This document shows, in pieces, positions 27,388 to 38,900 of a stretch of DNA of 64,000 bases; the stretch's first letter is position 1, and every line of letters starts with the position of its first letter. Origin of the DNA: Nisaea acidiphila (lineage in GTDB: Bacteria; Pseudomonadota; Alphaproteobacteria; Thalassobaculales; Thalassobaculaceae). A model generated the notes under the pieces. It had not been told where the DNA came from. It did no database searches and saw only the letters and a program-made list of their open reading frames with translations. The stretch covers positions 2,390,501 through 2,454,500 of the forward strand of contig NZ_CP102480.1 of assembly GCF_024662015.1 (NCBI RefSeq). The letters are read 5' to 3'. A program made the translations under genes and the position numbers.

Positions 27388-27925
27388 CGAGACCCGTCCT
27401 TTCGTTCCCGTCCATATCGCCGTCCTGACCGTCTCCGACACCCGCAGTCTGGAGACCGACCGTTCCGGCGACACGCTGGTCGAGCGCCTGACCGGCGCCG
27501 GCCACATCCTCGCCGACCGGAAGATCGTGACCGACGATATTCCGGCGATCTCTGATCAGCTGAAGAGCTGGATCGCGGATGACGGGATCGACGCGGTGAT
27601 TTCAACCGGCGGAACCGGGCTCACCGGCCGGGATGTGACGCCGGAGGCCTTCAGGTCCGTCTTCGAAAAGGAGATCGAGGGCTTCGGGGAACTGTTCCGC
27701 TGGATCAGCTTCCAGAAGATCGGCACCTCGACGATCCAGTCCCGCGCCATCGCCGGCGTTGCGCGGGGAACCTATCTCTTCGCTCTTCCGGGCTCGACGG
27801 GTGCCTGCAAGGACGCCTGGGACGAGATTCTGAAGAACCAGCTCGATATCCGCTTCCGGCCCTGCAATTTCGTCGAGATCATGCCCCGCCTGCGCGAGCA
27901 CGAACTCTACGGCCGCTCCGACTGA
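27374..27925 (+). CDS. moaB: molybdenum cofactor biosynthesis protein B
   Basis: MoaB/MogA-family protein of molybdopterin synthesis, 183 residues; it adenylylates molybdopterin or has a related role. Motifs: VLTVSDTRSLETDRSGD near the N-terminus, the central STGGTGLTGRDVTPEA and LPGSTGACKDAW. ATG 27374 is inside the end of the transglycosylase gene and gives the normal family length; the open frame extends further upstream. No other moa genes are in the window. Its end overlaps the convergent glycosyltransferase gene by 19 bases. Confidence 0.93.
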   Translation: MPGIDETRPFVPVHIAVLTVSDTRSLETDRSGDTLVERLTGAGHILADRKIVTDDIPAISDQLKSWIADDGIDAVISTGGTGLTGRDVTPEAFRSVFEKEIEGFGELFRWISFQKIGTSTIQSRAIAGVARGTYLFALPGSTGACKDAWDEILKNQLDIRFRPCNFVEIMPRLREHELYGRSD

Positions 27926-28500
27926 GCCGCCGCCGAGAGGTCGGCGCCGGTATCCACGTCCCGCAAGGTCCCGATCAAACCGATGCGCCGCCCGGCGGGA
28001 AATCCCCGCAGCGTGTCGGCGAGCGCATGTTCGGTCGACCAGCGGACCTCCCCGAAAGGGTTGCCCGCATAACGCGGCGAAAAGCCGACGAGCCAGTAGC
28101 CGCCATCCGCGGACGGACCGAAAACCGCGTCGCTTCGCCCGAGTTCCTTGAAGGCCGCCGAAATATGGCGCGGCTCTATGCCGGGAATATCGCTGCCGAT
28201 CAGCACCGTCGGCCGGTCCTTGAAGGCATGCAGGGCGGCTCCCATGCGGCGCCCGAGATCGCCCCGGACCTGCTGGCGGAAGCCCCAGGGATTCGGCCAG
28301 GGCCAGCGCGCGGCATGGTGCGGCGTTCCGAAGACCCAGCAGTCCCAGAGCGCGTGCTTCCCGAGGCGCCGCAGCGTTTGGGCGAGATTGTGCCGGTACC
28401 AGCGGGTTGCGGGTCCGAGGCCTATATCGCGGGCGAGGCGGCTTTTCACCAGCCCGGCGCGCGGCGTTTTCGCAAACAGGATCAGGGTTCGGCGGGACAT
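27907..28500 (-). CDS. TIGR04282-family (DUF2064) glycosyltransferase
   Basis: A 197-residue protein of the DUF2064 group annotated as arsenosugar biosynthesis glycosyltransferase. It has a GT-A nucleotidyl-binding look: LILFAKTPRAGLVKSRLAR at the start, GSDIPGIEPRHI and GPSADGGYWLVGF, and a C-terminal RDVDTGADL. It lies three bases after the TIGR04283 glycosyltransferase gene on the same strand, the standard pairing. No arsM or other arsenic gene is in view, so the product may be another sugar. Family firm, substrate open. Confidence 0.85.
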   Translation of the reverse strand: MSRRTLILFAKTPRAGLVKSRLARDIGLGPATRWYRHNLAQTLRRLGKHALWDCWVFGTPHHAARWPWPNPWGFRQQVRGDLGRRMGAALHAFKDRPTVLIGSDIPGIEPRHISAAFKELGRSDAVFGPSADGGYWLVGFSPRYAGNPFGEVRWSTEHALADTLRGFPAGRRIGLIGTLRDVDTGADLSAAAQSERP

Positions 28501-28503
28501 GGC

Positions 28504-29298
28504 TCAGCTGTAGATACGGGCGATCAGGCGCGGCGGAACGCGGCAGAAGAAGAGGGTGAGGCAGAAAAGGTTGCGCAGCGCCCGGCGCAGATAGCCGGAT
28601 CGGACATAGCGCTCGGCCGAGGTGATCGCCTTCACGTCGAAAATGGCAAGGCGGCCTATGCCAATGCGGCGGATCATGTCGACATCCTCCATCAGCGGAA
28701 TCTCCTTGAAGCCGCCGAGCCGGCGGTAAAAGCGCCGGTGGATCAGCAGGCCCTGATCACCATAAGGCAGGCCGAGCCAGCGGTTACGCCAGCGCACCAT
28801 GGCCTCGAGGCGCCGTGCCGCCCGGCTGTCGTCGTCGAGTGCGAAGCTGAAGACCGCGGCTCGCTCCCGGTTGCGGTCGTTGCTGGCAAAGACCATGACA
28901 GTCGCCGCCCAGCCCCGGTCGAGCGCAGTGTCGCCATGCAGGAACAGCAGCCAGTCTCCCTTGGCCGCTCGGGCGCCGGCGGCGAGTTGCTGTCCGCGCC
29001 CTGGCGGCGCCTCGACGACCCGGGCGCCGCCTTCGAGGGCGATCTCCCTCGTTCGGTCTGTGGAGCCGCCATCGACGACAACGACCTCCGGCGTAAATCC
29101 GGAGCGAGCGGAGGTGGCAAGTGCGTCGAGCGTGCGCTGCAGACCGCGTGCCGCATTCAGACAGGGGATCACAACGCTCAGATTGAGATCCGGCGCGGGC
29201 GCGCCGAGCCGGCGGCCGTGTTCGTCGAGCGGCCCGAAGGCACCAGGAGGCGGTACGCGCCAGAGATCCTCTTCTTTCGATGCGCCGGACTTAACCAA
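28504..29298 (-). CDS. TIGR04283-family GT2 glycosyltransferase
   Basis: A GT-A family 2 glycosyltransferase, annotated in its family as arsenosugar biosynthesis. Motifs: LSVVIPCLNAARGL, VVVDGGSTDRT, LLFLHGDTALD, GLPYGDQGLLIHR and PLMEDVDMIRR. The start is uncertain: TTG 29298 adds about 38 residues before the usual family start, and no ATG lies between. An AAGG at about 29307 could serve the TTG. It probably forms an operon with the DUF2064 gene downstream. A phosphotransferase gene starts divergently at 29410. Confidence 0.83.
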   Translation of the reverse strand: MVKSGASKEEDLWRVPPPGAFGPLDEHGRRLGAPAPDLNLSVVIPCLNAARGLQRTLDALATSARSGFTPEVVVVDGGSTDRTREIALEGGARVVEAPPGRGQQLAAGARAAKGDWLLFLHGDTALDRGWAATVMVFASNDRNRERAAVFSFALDDDSRAARRLEAMVRWRNRWLGLPYGDQGLLIHRRFYRRLGGFKEIPLMEDVDMIRRIGIGRLAIFDVKAITSAERYVRSGYLRRALRNLFCLTLFFCRVPPRLIARIYS

Positions 29299-29409
29299 GA
29301 CTCGACCTTATTTTTCCGCAACTTCGCCCGCTGTGCTAACAGAGGGTCCGAGGGACGCTCCGCCGGTGACCGGCAGACCAGAATAGACCATTTAAGAGTT
29401 CTTGCGGCC

Positions 29410-30468
29410 ATGACGACCGATCTCGATCTGCGCAATCTCCACGCAGAGCTGATGAAGCTCAATATCTTCCATGGGCTCGCTCTCGAAGATCTGATCAAGC
29501 TGCCGGCACGCGGCCTGACCCACGACCATGTCCTGCTCGGCGACCGGGCCTGGAAAGGCCGGCGCCTGCTTGCCCGGGTGCCGCGTCTGGCGCGGCGCGA
29601 CATGACGCCGGAAGAAGCGCTTTTTCTTCAGGCGGAGAGTTTCCGCCGTGCGGCGCCCAGTCGGCACACGCCGGAGCTTCACTGGTTGCTCGACCCGTGT
29701 CCGCGGCTGCCGAACGGGGCGCTTGTCGTGGATGCGGTGGAGGGCAAGCCGGCGCAGCTTCCCCGTGACCTGCGCGAGATCGCAGAGACGCTCGCGAGCG
29801 TGCACCGGCTTCCGGTGCCGGAAAAGACGGCCCCGCTGCCCCGCGTGGTCCGACCGATCGAGGCATTGGTGGGATTGATCGAGGCGCAGGCCGAGTTTGT
29901 GCCCGCCCTTGTCGCGGGACGGGATGCCCGCGCGATCCTGGAAGAAGAGTGCAAATGGGCCCGGTCCTTTGCTGCCGAGCATGGCGAGACGCCGCTGCCG
30001 CCCACCTTGGTGCTGACCGACACCCATCCGGGCAATTACGTGCTGCAGAAGGATGGGCGGGCGATCTTCGTCGATATGGAGAAGACCCAGTATGGCAGCC
30101 CGGCGATCGATCTCGCCCATGCCTCGCTTCATACCTCGGTGACCTGGGATCCGGATGTGAGCGGAGAGGTTAGCCGCGACGATGTCGTGGAATTCTACGA
30201 AACCTACATGACGGCGGTACCGCCTTCGCTCGCGCGATCCCTTGAGCCCTGGCTGCTGCCGTTCCGGCGGCTGACCTGGCTCAGGACCACGACCTGGGGC
30301 TGCAAATGGTACGCGGAAAACGAGGCCCAGGTCTCGCGCAGCGGAGACGGACAGCGGGAACGGATGCTGAAAGGTGTGCTGGAGCGCTTGCGCGCGATGG
30401 TCCGGCGCGAGACCATGGAGCGGGTGCGCGGCGAGTGGCTGGGCCCCGACCGGCTGGAGCTGGAGTGA
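29410..30468 (+). CDS. APH-like phosphotransferase
   Basis: A 352-residue aminoglycoside/choline-kinase-like phosphotransferase. The Brenner-type catalytic motif is TDTHPGNY, with the expected Asp and Asn but without the preceding His, and the metal motif is IFVDMEKTQYGSPAIDLAH. A lysine-rich start (LIKLPARGLTHDHVLLG) fits the nucleotide loop. The frame is open from 28027 because of the opposite-strand genes; ATG 29410 is the natural start. It is divergent from the two glycosyltransferases, which may indicate a shared pathway. It is not evidence of antibiotic resistance. Confidence 0.83.
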   Translation: MTTDLDLRNLHAELMKLNIFHGLALEDLIKLPARGLTHDHVLLGDRAWKGRRLLARVPRLARRDMTPEEALFLQAESFRRAAPSRHTPELHWLLDPCPRLPNGALVVDAVEGKPAQLPRDLREIAETLASVHRLPVPEKTAPLPRVVRPIEALVGLIEAQAEFVPALVAGRDARAILEEECKWARSFAAEHGETPLPPTLVLTDTHPGNYVLQKDGRAIFVDMEKTQYGSPAIDLAHASLHTSVTWDPDVSGEVSRDDVVEFYETYMTAVPPSLARSLEPWLLPFRRLTWLRTTTWGCKWYAENEAQVSRSGDGQRERMLKGVLERLRAMVRRETMERVRGEWLGPDRLELE

Positions 30469-30502
30469 GCCCGGGCGGCATCAGGCAAATCCGGAGGCAC
30501 GG

Positions 30503-30712
30503 ATGAGCGCCAAGATAGTCAATCTGCGGCAGCACCGAAAACGCAAGGCCCGCGCGGACGAGGCGCGCAAGGCCGAGGAAAACCGCTCGAAATTCGGCCG
30601 GAGTCGAGCCGAGCGGGCGGAAGACGAGGCTGCCGCCACACGGCGCGAAAAGCAGGCGGAGCGCCTTGAGGAGCACCGCATCGGCGAAGAGGATCCCGAC
30701 GGGGAAGCCTGA
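30503..30712 (+). CDS. DUF4169 small basic protein
   Basis: A 69-residue, highly charged protein: IVNLRQHRKRKARADE, then a single long Lys/Arg/Glu-rich helix (SRAERAEDEAAATRREK) and an acidic tail. I recognise it as DUF4169, a short alphaproteobacterial family of unknown function. ATG 30503 is preceded by a CCGGAGG ribosome binding site, and the gene follows the phosphotransferase with a 34-base gap. Confidence 0.82.
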   Translation: MSAKIVNLRQHRKRKARADEARKAEENRSKFGRSRAERAEDEAAATRREKQAERLEEHRIGEEDPDGEA

Positions 30713-30753
30713 TTGTTCTTGTTTTGTTCCATTCCTTGCTCTACCATCCGGAC

Positions 30754-31896
30754 ATGGTCGAGACAGAGCGACATATGCCGGATGCGGCGGATCCAGAGAT
30801 CCTTTTCCGCACCCCCCTGAAGGGCCGGGGCGCCGTCACCAATCAGACCGGCCGGTTCGAACGGGAGCGGCGGGAAAGGGTGATTGGCGCCTGGCCGGGC
30901 GACAATCCGTTTCAGGGCAGCGCGGGAGACTGGGACAAGGAGGCGCGGCCGAAGACGGAGGTCTCGGTGGATGCCTCGCGCACCGTCATCGCCCGCAACC
31001 AGTCGCCCGACGTGCCCTTCGACCGCTCGATCAATCCCTATCGCGGCTGCGAGCATGGCTGCATCTACTGTTTCGCCCGCCCGACCCATGCCTATCTCGG
31101 TTACTCACCGGGTCTCGATTTCGAGACCAGGCTGCTCGCGAAGCCCGATGCCGCGGGTCTCTTGGATGCAGCGCTCCGAAAGCCCGGTTACCGCCCGGAA
31201 GTGATGGCGCTGGGCACCAACACGGATCCCTATCAGCCGATCGAGAAGGAGCGTGGGATCACCCGCGAGATCTTGCAGGTGCTCTCGGAGTTCGGCCATC
31301 CCCTCTCCATCGTCACCAAATCCGCCCTGGTGACCCGCGATATCGACATCCTGGCGCCGATGGCGGCACGGGGCCTCGCCTCTGTCGCGATCAGCATCAC
31401 GACGCTCGACCGGGATCTCGCCCGGATCATGGAGCCGCGGGCGGCAACTCCCTCGCGCCGCCTCGATGCGGTGCATGCGCTGAGATCGGAAGGCGTTCCG
31501 GTGCACATGCTCGCCGCTCCGATCATCCCGGCGATCAATGATGGGGAGATCGAGGCGCTGGTCGAGGCGTCGGCGGAAGCGGGGGCGCGCGGGATGGGGC
31601 ATATCCTTCTGAGGCTGCCTTTGGAAATCAAGGAGCTGTTCCTGGAATGGCTGGAGGAGCACTTCCCCGACCGGGCGGAGCGGGTCTATTCGCTGATCCG
31701 GCAGACGCGGGACGGAGCTCTCTACCGCGCCGAATGGGGCGAGCGCATGCGCGGGACAGGACCTTATGCAGCATTGATCCACCGCCGTTTCGAAGTGGCG
31801 AAGAAGCGTCTCGGCCTCGCCTCGAAATTTCCGCCGCTCCGGACCGATCGGTTCCGGGTACCGCCGCGCAAGGGCGATCAGTTAAGCCTGCTTTGA
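30754..31896 (+). CDS. PA0069-family radical SAM protein
   Basis: A radical SAM enzyme of about 380 residues, of the PA0069/SplB-like group. The [4Fe-4S] cluster cysteines are C-x3-C-x2-C in RGCEHGCIYCFARP. The TIM-barrel core continues with MALGTNTDPYQPIEK, LSIVTKSALVTRDID and ISITTLDRDLARIMEPRA. Biological function is not established in the family; it is not the spore photolyase itself. The frame opens at TTG 30724; ATG 30754 or 30775 are the likely starts and neither has a clear ribosome binding site. It is convergent with the LysE exporter gene, six bases away. Confidence 0.87.
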   Translation: MVETERHMPDAADPEILFRTPLKGRGAVTNQTGRFERERRERVIGAWPGDNPFQGSAGDWDKEARPKTEVSVDASRTVIARNQSPDVPFDRSINPYRGCEHGCIYCFARPTHAYLGYSPGLDFETRLLAKPDAAGLLDAALRKPGYRPEVMALGTNTDPYQPIEKERGITREILQVLSEFGHPLSIVTKSALVTRDIDILAPMAARGLASVAISITTLDRDLARIMEPRAATPSRRLDAVHALRSEGVPVHMLAAPIIPAINDGEIEALVEASAEAGARGMGHILLRLPLEIKELFLEWLEEHFPDRAERVYSLIRQTRDGALYRAEWGERMRGTGPYAALIHRRFEVAKKRLGLASKFPPLRTDRFRVPPRKGDQLSLL

Positions 31897-31902
31897 GAAT
31901 CT

Positions 31903-32499
31903 TCAGGCGAGGAAGAGCGAGGAAAGCAGGAGCAGGGCGAGGGCGATATTCGCGATCCGGAGCCGCGTGCCCTGCAGCCAGCGGGAAAGACCCGCGCCGA
32001 TCCCGGCCCAGGTGAAGCCGGAGATGATCACCGCGGCAAAGAACAGGATGCACATGACGGGCAGGCGCGCCGCGATCGCCGAAGATCCGTCCGCGAGGGC
32101 GCCGCCGAAGGTGGTGATGGCGCCGGCGGCGATCAGCCAGGCTTTCGGATTGACCCACTGGAACGCGGCCGCCTCGTGAAACCGCATCGGCCGCGCAGGC
32201 CGGCCGAGATTATCGGCGGAGCCGCCTGCGATCTTCCAGGCGAGATAGACGAGGAATGCCATGGAGGCATAGTGCAATGCTTCCAGAAGACCCGGCACCG
32301 CTTCCAGCAGGGACCAGAGGCCGAGCGCCACGGCTGAGATCATGACAGGGAAACCGATCGCCACACCGAGAATGTGCGGCACCGATCGCGCGATGCCGAA
32401 ATTCACCCCGGACGTGGCGAAGAGCGTGTTGTTCGGACCGGGCGTGATGCTCAGTGTCAGCGCAAAGATGGCAAAGCCGGCAATCCAGTCTTCCAGCAT
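31903..32499 (-). CDS. LysE/RhtB-family amino-acid exporter
   Basis: A 198-residue inner-membrane translocator with about six TM helices. The family signature is at the N-terminus ([16 protein letters not shown]), then a [17 protein letters not shown] helix and a central [15 protein letters not shown]. Relatives export lysine, homoserine, threonine or cysteine; specificity cannot be predicted. It is divergent from rnhB, with about 200 bases between the starts. Confidence 0.9.
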   Translation of the reverse strand: MLEDWIAGFAIFALTLSITPGPNNTLFATSGVNFGIARSVPHILGVAIGFPVMISAVALGLWSLLEAVPGLLEALHYASMAFLVYLAWKIAGGSADNLGRPARPMRFHEAAAFQWVNPKAWLIAAGAITTFGGALADGSSAIAARLPVMCILFFAAVIISGFTWAGIGAGLSRWLQGTRLRIANIALALLLLSSLFLA

Positions 32500-32703
32500 G
32501 TCGATATCCCGGTAACAGCCTCGGCGATTATCTCGGCGCGGCGGCGTACCGGAGCAAGCCGAATCATGTCACCAATACAATATTTCGGGGGTAGCAATGG
32601 ACTGGCACCTATCTGTAGCGCTCGGGCGGACCCTGATGTAAGTCTGGGTCGGAAATGGCGGCGGACCCGGGCTGTCCGGGTCGTGGTCCGCCCGGTAAAC
32701 CTC

Positions 32704-33408
32704 ATGAAACAAAAGGGTAAACCGGGTAGCTTCGAAAACCGCACTTTGTATCTCAGGAATGAGTTTTTGCCGGACCTGACACTCGAATTTGCCGCCGGGG
32801 CGGCGGCCGGAAGGAAGATTGCGGGGATCGACGAAGTCGGACGGGGGCCGCTCGCCGGACCGGTGGTCGCGGTCGCCGCCTGCATTCCGCCGGCGCTCTT
32901 CTCCGATTCCCTGATCGCAGAAGTGAACGACTCGAAAAAGCTCTCTCCGGCGAAGCGGGAGCTCATCGCCGCGCAGCTTCGCGAGGCGATCCCGCACGGC
33001 ATCGGCCTTGTCGAGGTCGCGGAGATCGACCGCATCAACATCCTGCAGGCAACCTTCGCCGCGATGGAGCGCGCGGTCGAGATCCTGGCGGACAGGCTCG
33101 GCGCCATGCCGGATCATTGCCTGGTCGACGGCAATCGTCTGCCGAAGCTTCCGGTGCCGGCCGAGCCGGTGATCAAGGGAGACCAACGCTCGGCCAGCAT
33201 CGCGGCGGCCTCGATCATCGCCAAGGTGCACCGGGACGGGATCATGGCGGCGCTTGCGGAACGGCACCCGGGTTATGGCTGGGAGCGCAATGCGGGCTAT
33301 GGGACGGCGGAGCATCTGGCCGCGCTCGCAAAGCTCGGGGTGACGCCGCATCACCGCCGTTCCTTTCGGCCGGTCCGCGAAGCCGTTTCGATCGTTCCGG
33401 TTCCCTAG
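32704..33408 (+). CDS. rnhB: ribonuclease HII
   Basis: Removes ribonucleotides from RNA-DNA hybrids and from misincorporation sites. From ATG 32704 the protein has 234 residues. The catalytic motif is [14 protein letters not shown] (Asp-Glu pair), with [10 protein letters not shown], a [21 protein letters not shown] active-site strand and [11 protein letters not shown]. The open frame extends upstream to 32374, into the region divergent from the LysE gene, but family length and the domain start support 32704. ccrM follows downstream on the same strand. Confidence 0.95.
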   Translation: MKQKGKPGSFENRTLYLRNEFLPDLTLEFAAGAAAGRKIAGIDEVGRGPLAGPVVAVAACIPPALFSDSLIAEVNDSKKLSPAKRELIAAQLREAIPHGIGLVEVAEIDRINILQATFAAMERAVEILADRLGAMPDHCLVDGNRLPKLPVPAEPVIKGDQRSASIAAASIIAKVHRDGIMAALAERHPGYGWERNAGYGTAEHLAALAKLGVTPHHRRSFRPVREAVSIVPVP

Positions 33409-33432
33409 AGACGTGCGGATGGTCCACAGCTC

Positions 33433-33448
33433 ACACAAGATCTTGTGT
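33433..33448. repeat. 16-bp perfect palindrome between rnhB and ccrM
   Basis: ACACAAGA-TCTTGTGT, followed by TTATCT rather than a true T-run. It may be a weak terminator of rnhB or an operator for ccrM. Confidence 0.7.
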
Positions 33449-33463
33449 TTATCTCGTAAGTAT

Positions 33464-35902
<2,439 letters not shown>

Positions 35903-35918
35903 CTCCGGTCCCGCCCCT

Positions 35919-38900
35919 CTAGTGAGCGAGCAGGGAGCGGAACTGGCCGTTGGCGACGGCCAGCATGGAAAGATCGACGCCGTCGGCCGCCCGCAGATCG
36001 GCGAGCAGGCGACTCATCCGCTCCGAGGCTTCTTTCCGCGAGTCCGTCCATTTGCCGATCAGCTTGGCGGCGGAAGCCTTCTTGGACTTGCCGCTTGCGC
36101 ATTCCGCCAGCACGTTCTGGGCGAGTTGGAACTGGTGGTTATAGAGATCGTCGACCACGGCCGAGACCGCCATTTTCTGCCAGTGCGACTCGGCGACCAC
36201 CTGGTCGGCCCGCTCCCGCAGCCAGTCGATGGAGAACTGGTTGCCGAGGGCGAAATAGACTTCCGCGACGCGCGGCACGGTCTCTCCGGTCTGCCGCGAG
36301 AGGCGGACGATGTCGCAGCCCGAGACCAGGATGTCGGCGCCGGCGACCCCGCGCGCGAGTTCCTTCGGCACTCCTGCGGCTTCATGTTTCGCGGCTTTCT
36401 TCGCGACGGCCTTGCGATGCGTGTCGGTCAGAACCTTGTCCAGACCCTGGGTCAGCTCCGCGATGCCCTCGATATAGGTACCGGTCAGGCTTTGCAGGTC
36501 GAGCGGACGGCGCTCGTTGCGCAGGAACCAGACGGCGGCCCTCTCCACCAGATGCTTGATGTCGAGCAGCATTTCCGTCTGCACCTCGGCGGAGACCTTG
36601 TTGTCGAGCGCCTCGACGGCGGACCAGAGCTGGCGGATCGCAAAGACGTCACGGGCCACGATATAGGCGCGGGCAATATCCGGCGAGCCGTCGCCGGTCT
36701 GCTCGCGTACCGCATTTACGAAGGTCGCGCCCACGCGGTTGATCATGCTGTTGGAGACGTAGGTTGCGATGATCTCGCGTTTCAGTCTGTGTTCCCGGAT
36801 CACTTCCGACAGGCCTTTGTGCAGGCGCGCCGGGAAGTAGCGCACCAGATCTTCGGCCAGCATCGGATCGTCCGGCAGTTCCGATGGCAGAATCTCGTCG
36901 TATAGTTCCATCTTGGCATAGGCCAGAAGGACGGCGAGTTCCGGCCGGGTGAGGCCGCTTCCGGCCGCCATGCGCTCCGCCAGCGTTTCGTCGTCCGGCA
37001 GGAACTCGACATCCCGGTTTAGCTTCAGGTGGCTGCGTTCCAGCTCGCGGATCAGCCGGGTCTCGGCATCGAGCAGGGCAGTACCCTCGACCTGCGCCAT
37101 GGTGAGTGCCTGGCTCTGGTCGTAATTGTCCTTCAGCACGAGATCGGCGACCTCGTCGGTCATCTCCTCCAGCAACTTGTCGCGTTGCTTGCGGGTCATG
37201 TCGCCTTCCGTGACCACTCCGCCAAGCAAGATCTTTATGTTCACCTCGTGGTCCGAGCAGTCCACGCCGGCGGAATTGTCGATCGCGTCGGTGTTGATCC
37301 GGCCGCCCTTCAGGGCAAACTCGATGCGGGCGCGTTGAGTGACGCCGAGATTGGCGCCCTCGCCGACGACCTTGGCTCCGACCTCGCTCGCATTGATGCG
37401 CAGCGCGTCGTTCGCGCGATCCCCGGCATCGAGATTGTTCTCGCCGCTCTCCTTGATGTAGGTGCCGATACCGCCGAACCAGAGCAGGTCGACCTTGGCC
37501 ATGAGCATGGCGCGGATCAGGTCGTTCGGCGTGATCTTGTCGCCCTTGATGCCCAGAACTGATTTCATTTCGGCCGTGACGTCGATCGACTTGGCCGAGC
37601 GCGGATAGATGCCGCCGCCTTTGGAGATCAGCTTCTCGTCATAGTCGGTCCAGGCGCTGCGCGGCAGATCGAACAGCCTCTTTCGTTCGGCCCAGCTTTT
37701 CGCCGCATCGGGCGTCGGATCGAAGAATATGTGCATATGGTTGAACGCGCCGACCAGTTTGATGTGCTTCGAAAGCAGCATGCCGTTTCCGAACACGTCC
37801 CCGCTCATATCGCCTACACCGACCACCGAGAAATCGGTGGTCTGGATGTCCACGCCGATTTCCCGGAAATGCCTTTTCACGGATTCCCAGGCCCCCTTGG
37901 CGGTGATGCCCATCTTCTTGTGGTCGTAGCCGGCCGACCCACCCGAGGCGAAGGCGTCGTCGAGCCAGAAGCCGTAATCCTGGGAGACGCCGTTGGCGAT
38001 GTCGGAGAAGGTCGCGGTGCCTTTGTCCGCGGCGACGACGAGATAGGGATCGTCCTCGTCGTGGCGCACGACTAGCTCGGGGGGAATGATATCCGCGCCG
38101 GAGATGTTGTCGGTGATGTCCAGCATCCCGCGCATCATCGTCTTGTAGCACTCGATCGCCTCGGCCTGCATTTCCTCGCGGGTGCCGTCGACGGGCGGGC
38201 GCTTGACCACGAAACCGCCTTTCGAGCCGACCGGCACGATAACGGCGTTCTTCACCTGCTGCGCCTTCATCAGACCGAGGATCTCGGTTCGGAAATCCTC
38301 GCGCCGGTCGGACCAGCGGATGCCACCACGGGCGACCCGGCCGCCGCGCAGATGGACCGCCTCGGCACGCGGCGAATAGACCCAGATCTCCACCAGCGGG
38401 CGCGGCAGCGGCAGATCGTCGATCGACTGGCTGTCGAGCTTGAAGGAGATGTACGGCTTTGGCGAACCGCTCTCGTCCGGCTGGTAATAGTTGGTGCGCA
38501 TCGTGGACTGGATCAGGTTGAGATAGCGGCGAATGATCCGGTCCTGGTCGAGGTTGGCGACATTGTCGAGCGCAGCCTCGATCTCCGCGGTAATCCGCTC
38601 GCTTTCCGCGATCCGTTGCGAGTCTTCCACCGACGGGTCGAACCGCGCGTCGAAAAGCTGAGCTAGAAGCTGCGCGATCGCCGCATTCTCCGCCAGGGTT
38701 TCCTCCATGTAATCCTGTGAGAAGGTGAAGGCCGCCTGGCGGAGATACTTCGCATAGGCCCGCAGCATGGCGACTTCGCGCCAGGTCAGACCCGCCTGCA
38801 GCACGAGGATGTTGAACCCGTCATCCTCCATCTTGCCGGTCCAGACGGCTTCGAAAGCGTCGTGGAAGGGCCTGCGGATCTTCGCGACGTCCACCGCGCC

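Noticed and set aside
28027-29409. A long plus-strand N-terminal extension of the phosphotransferase
   Set aside because: It is antisense to two glycosyltransferases; the natural start is ATG 29410.
29410-30468. Aminoglycoside resistance enzyme
   Set aside because: The APH-like fold is shared by many metabolic kinases; the variant motif and neighbours do not suggest resistance.
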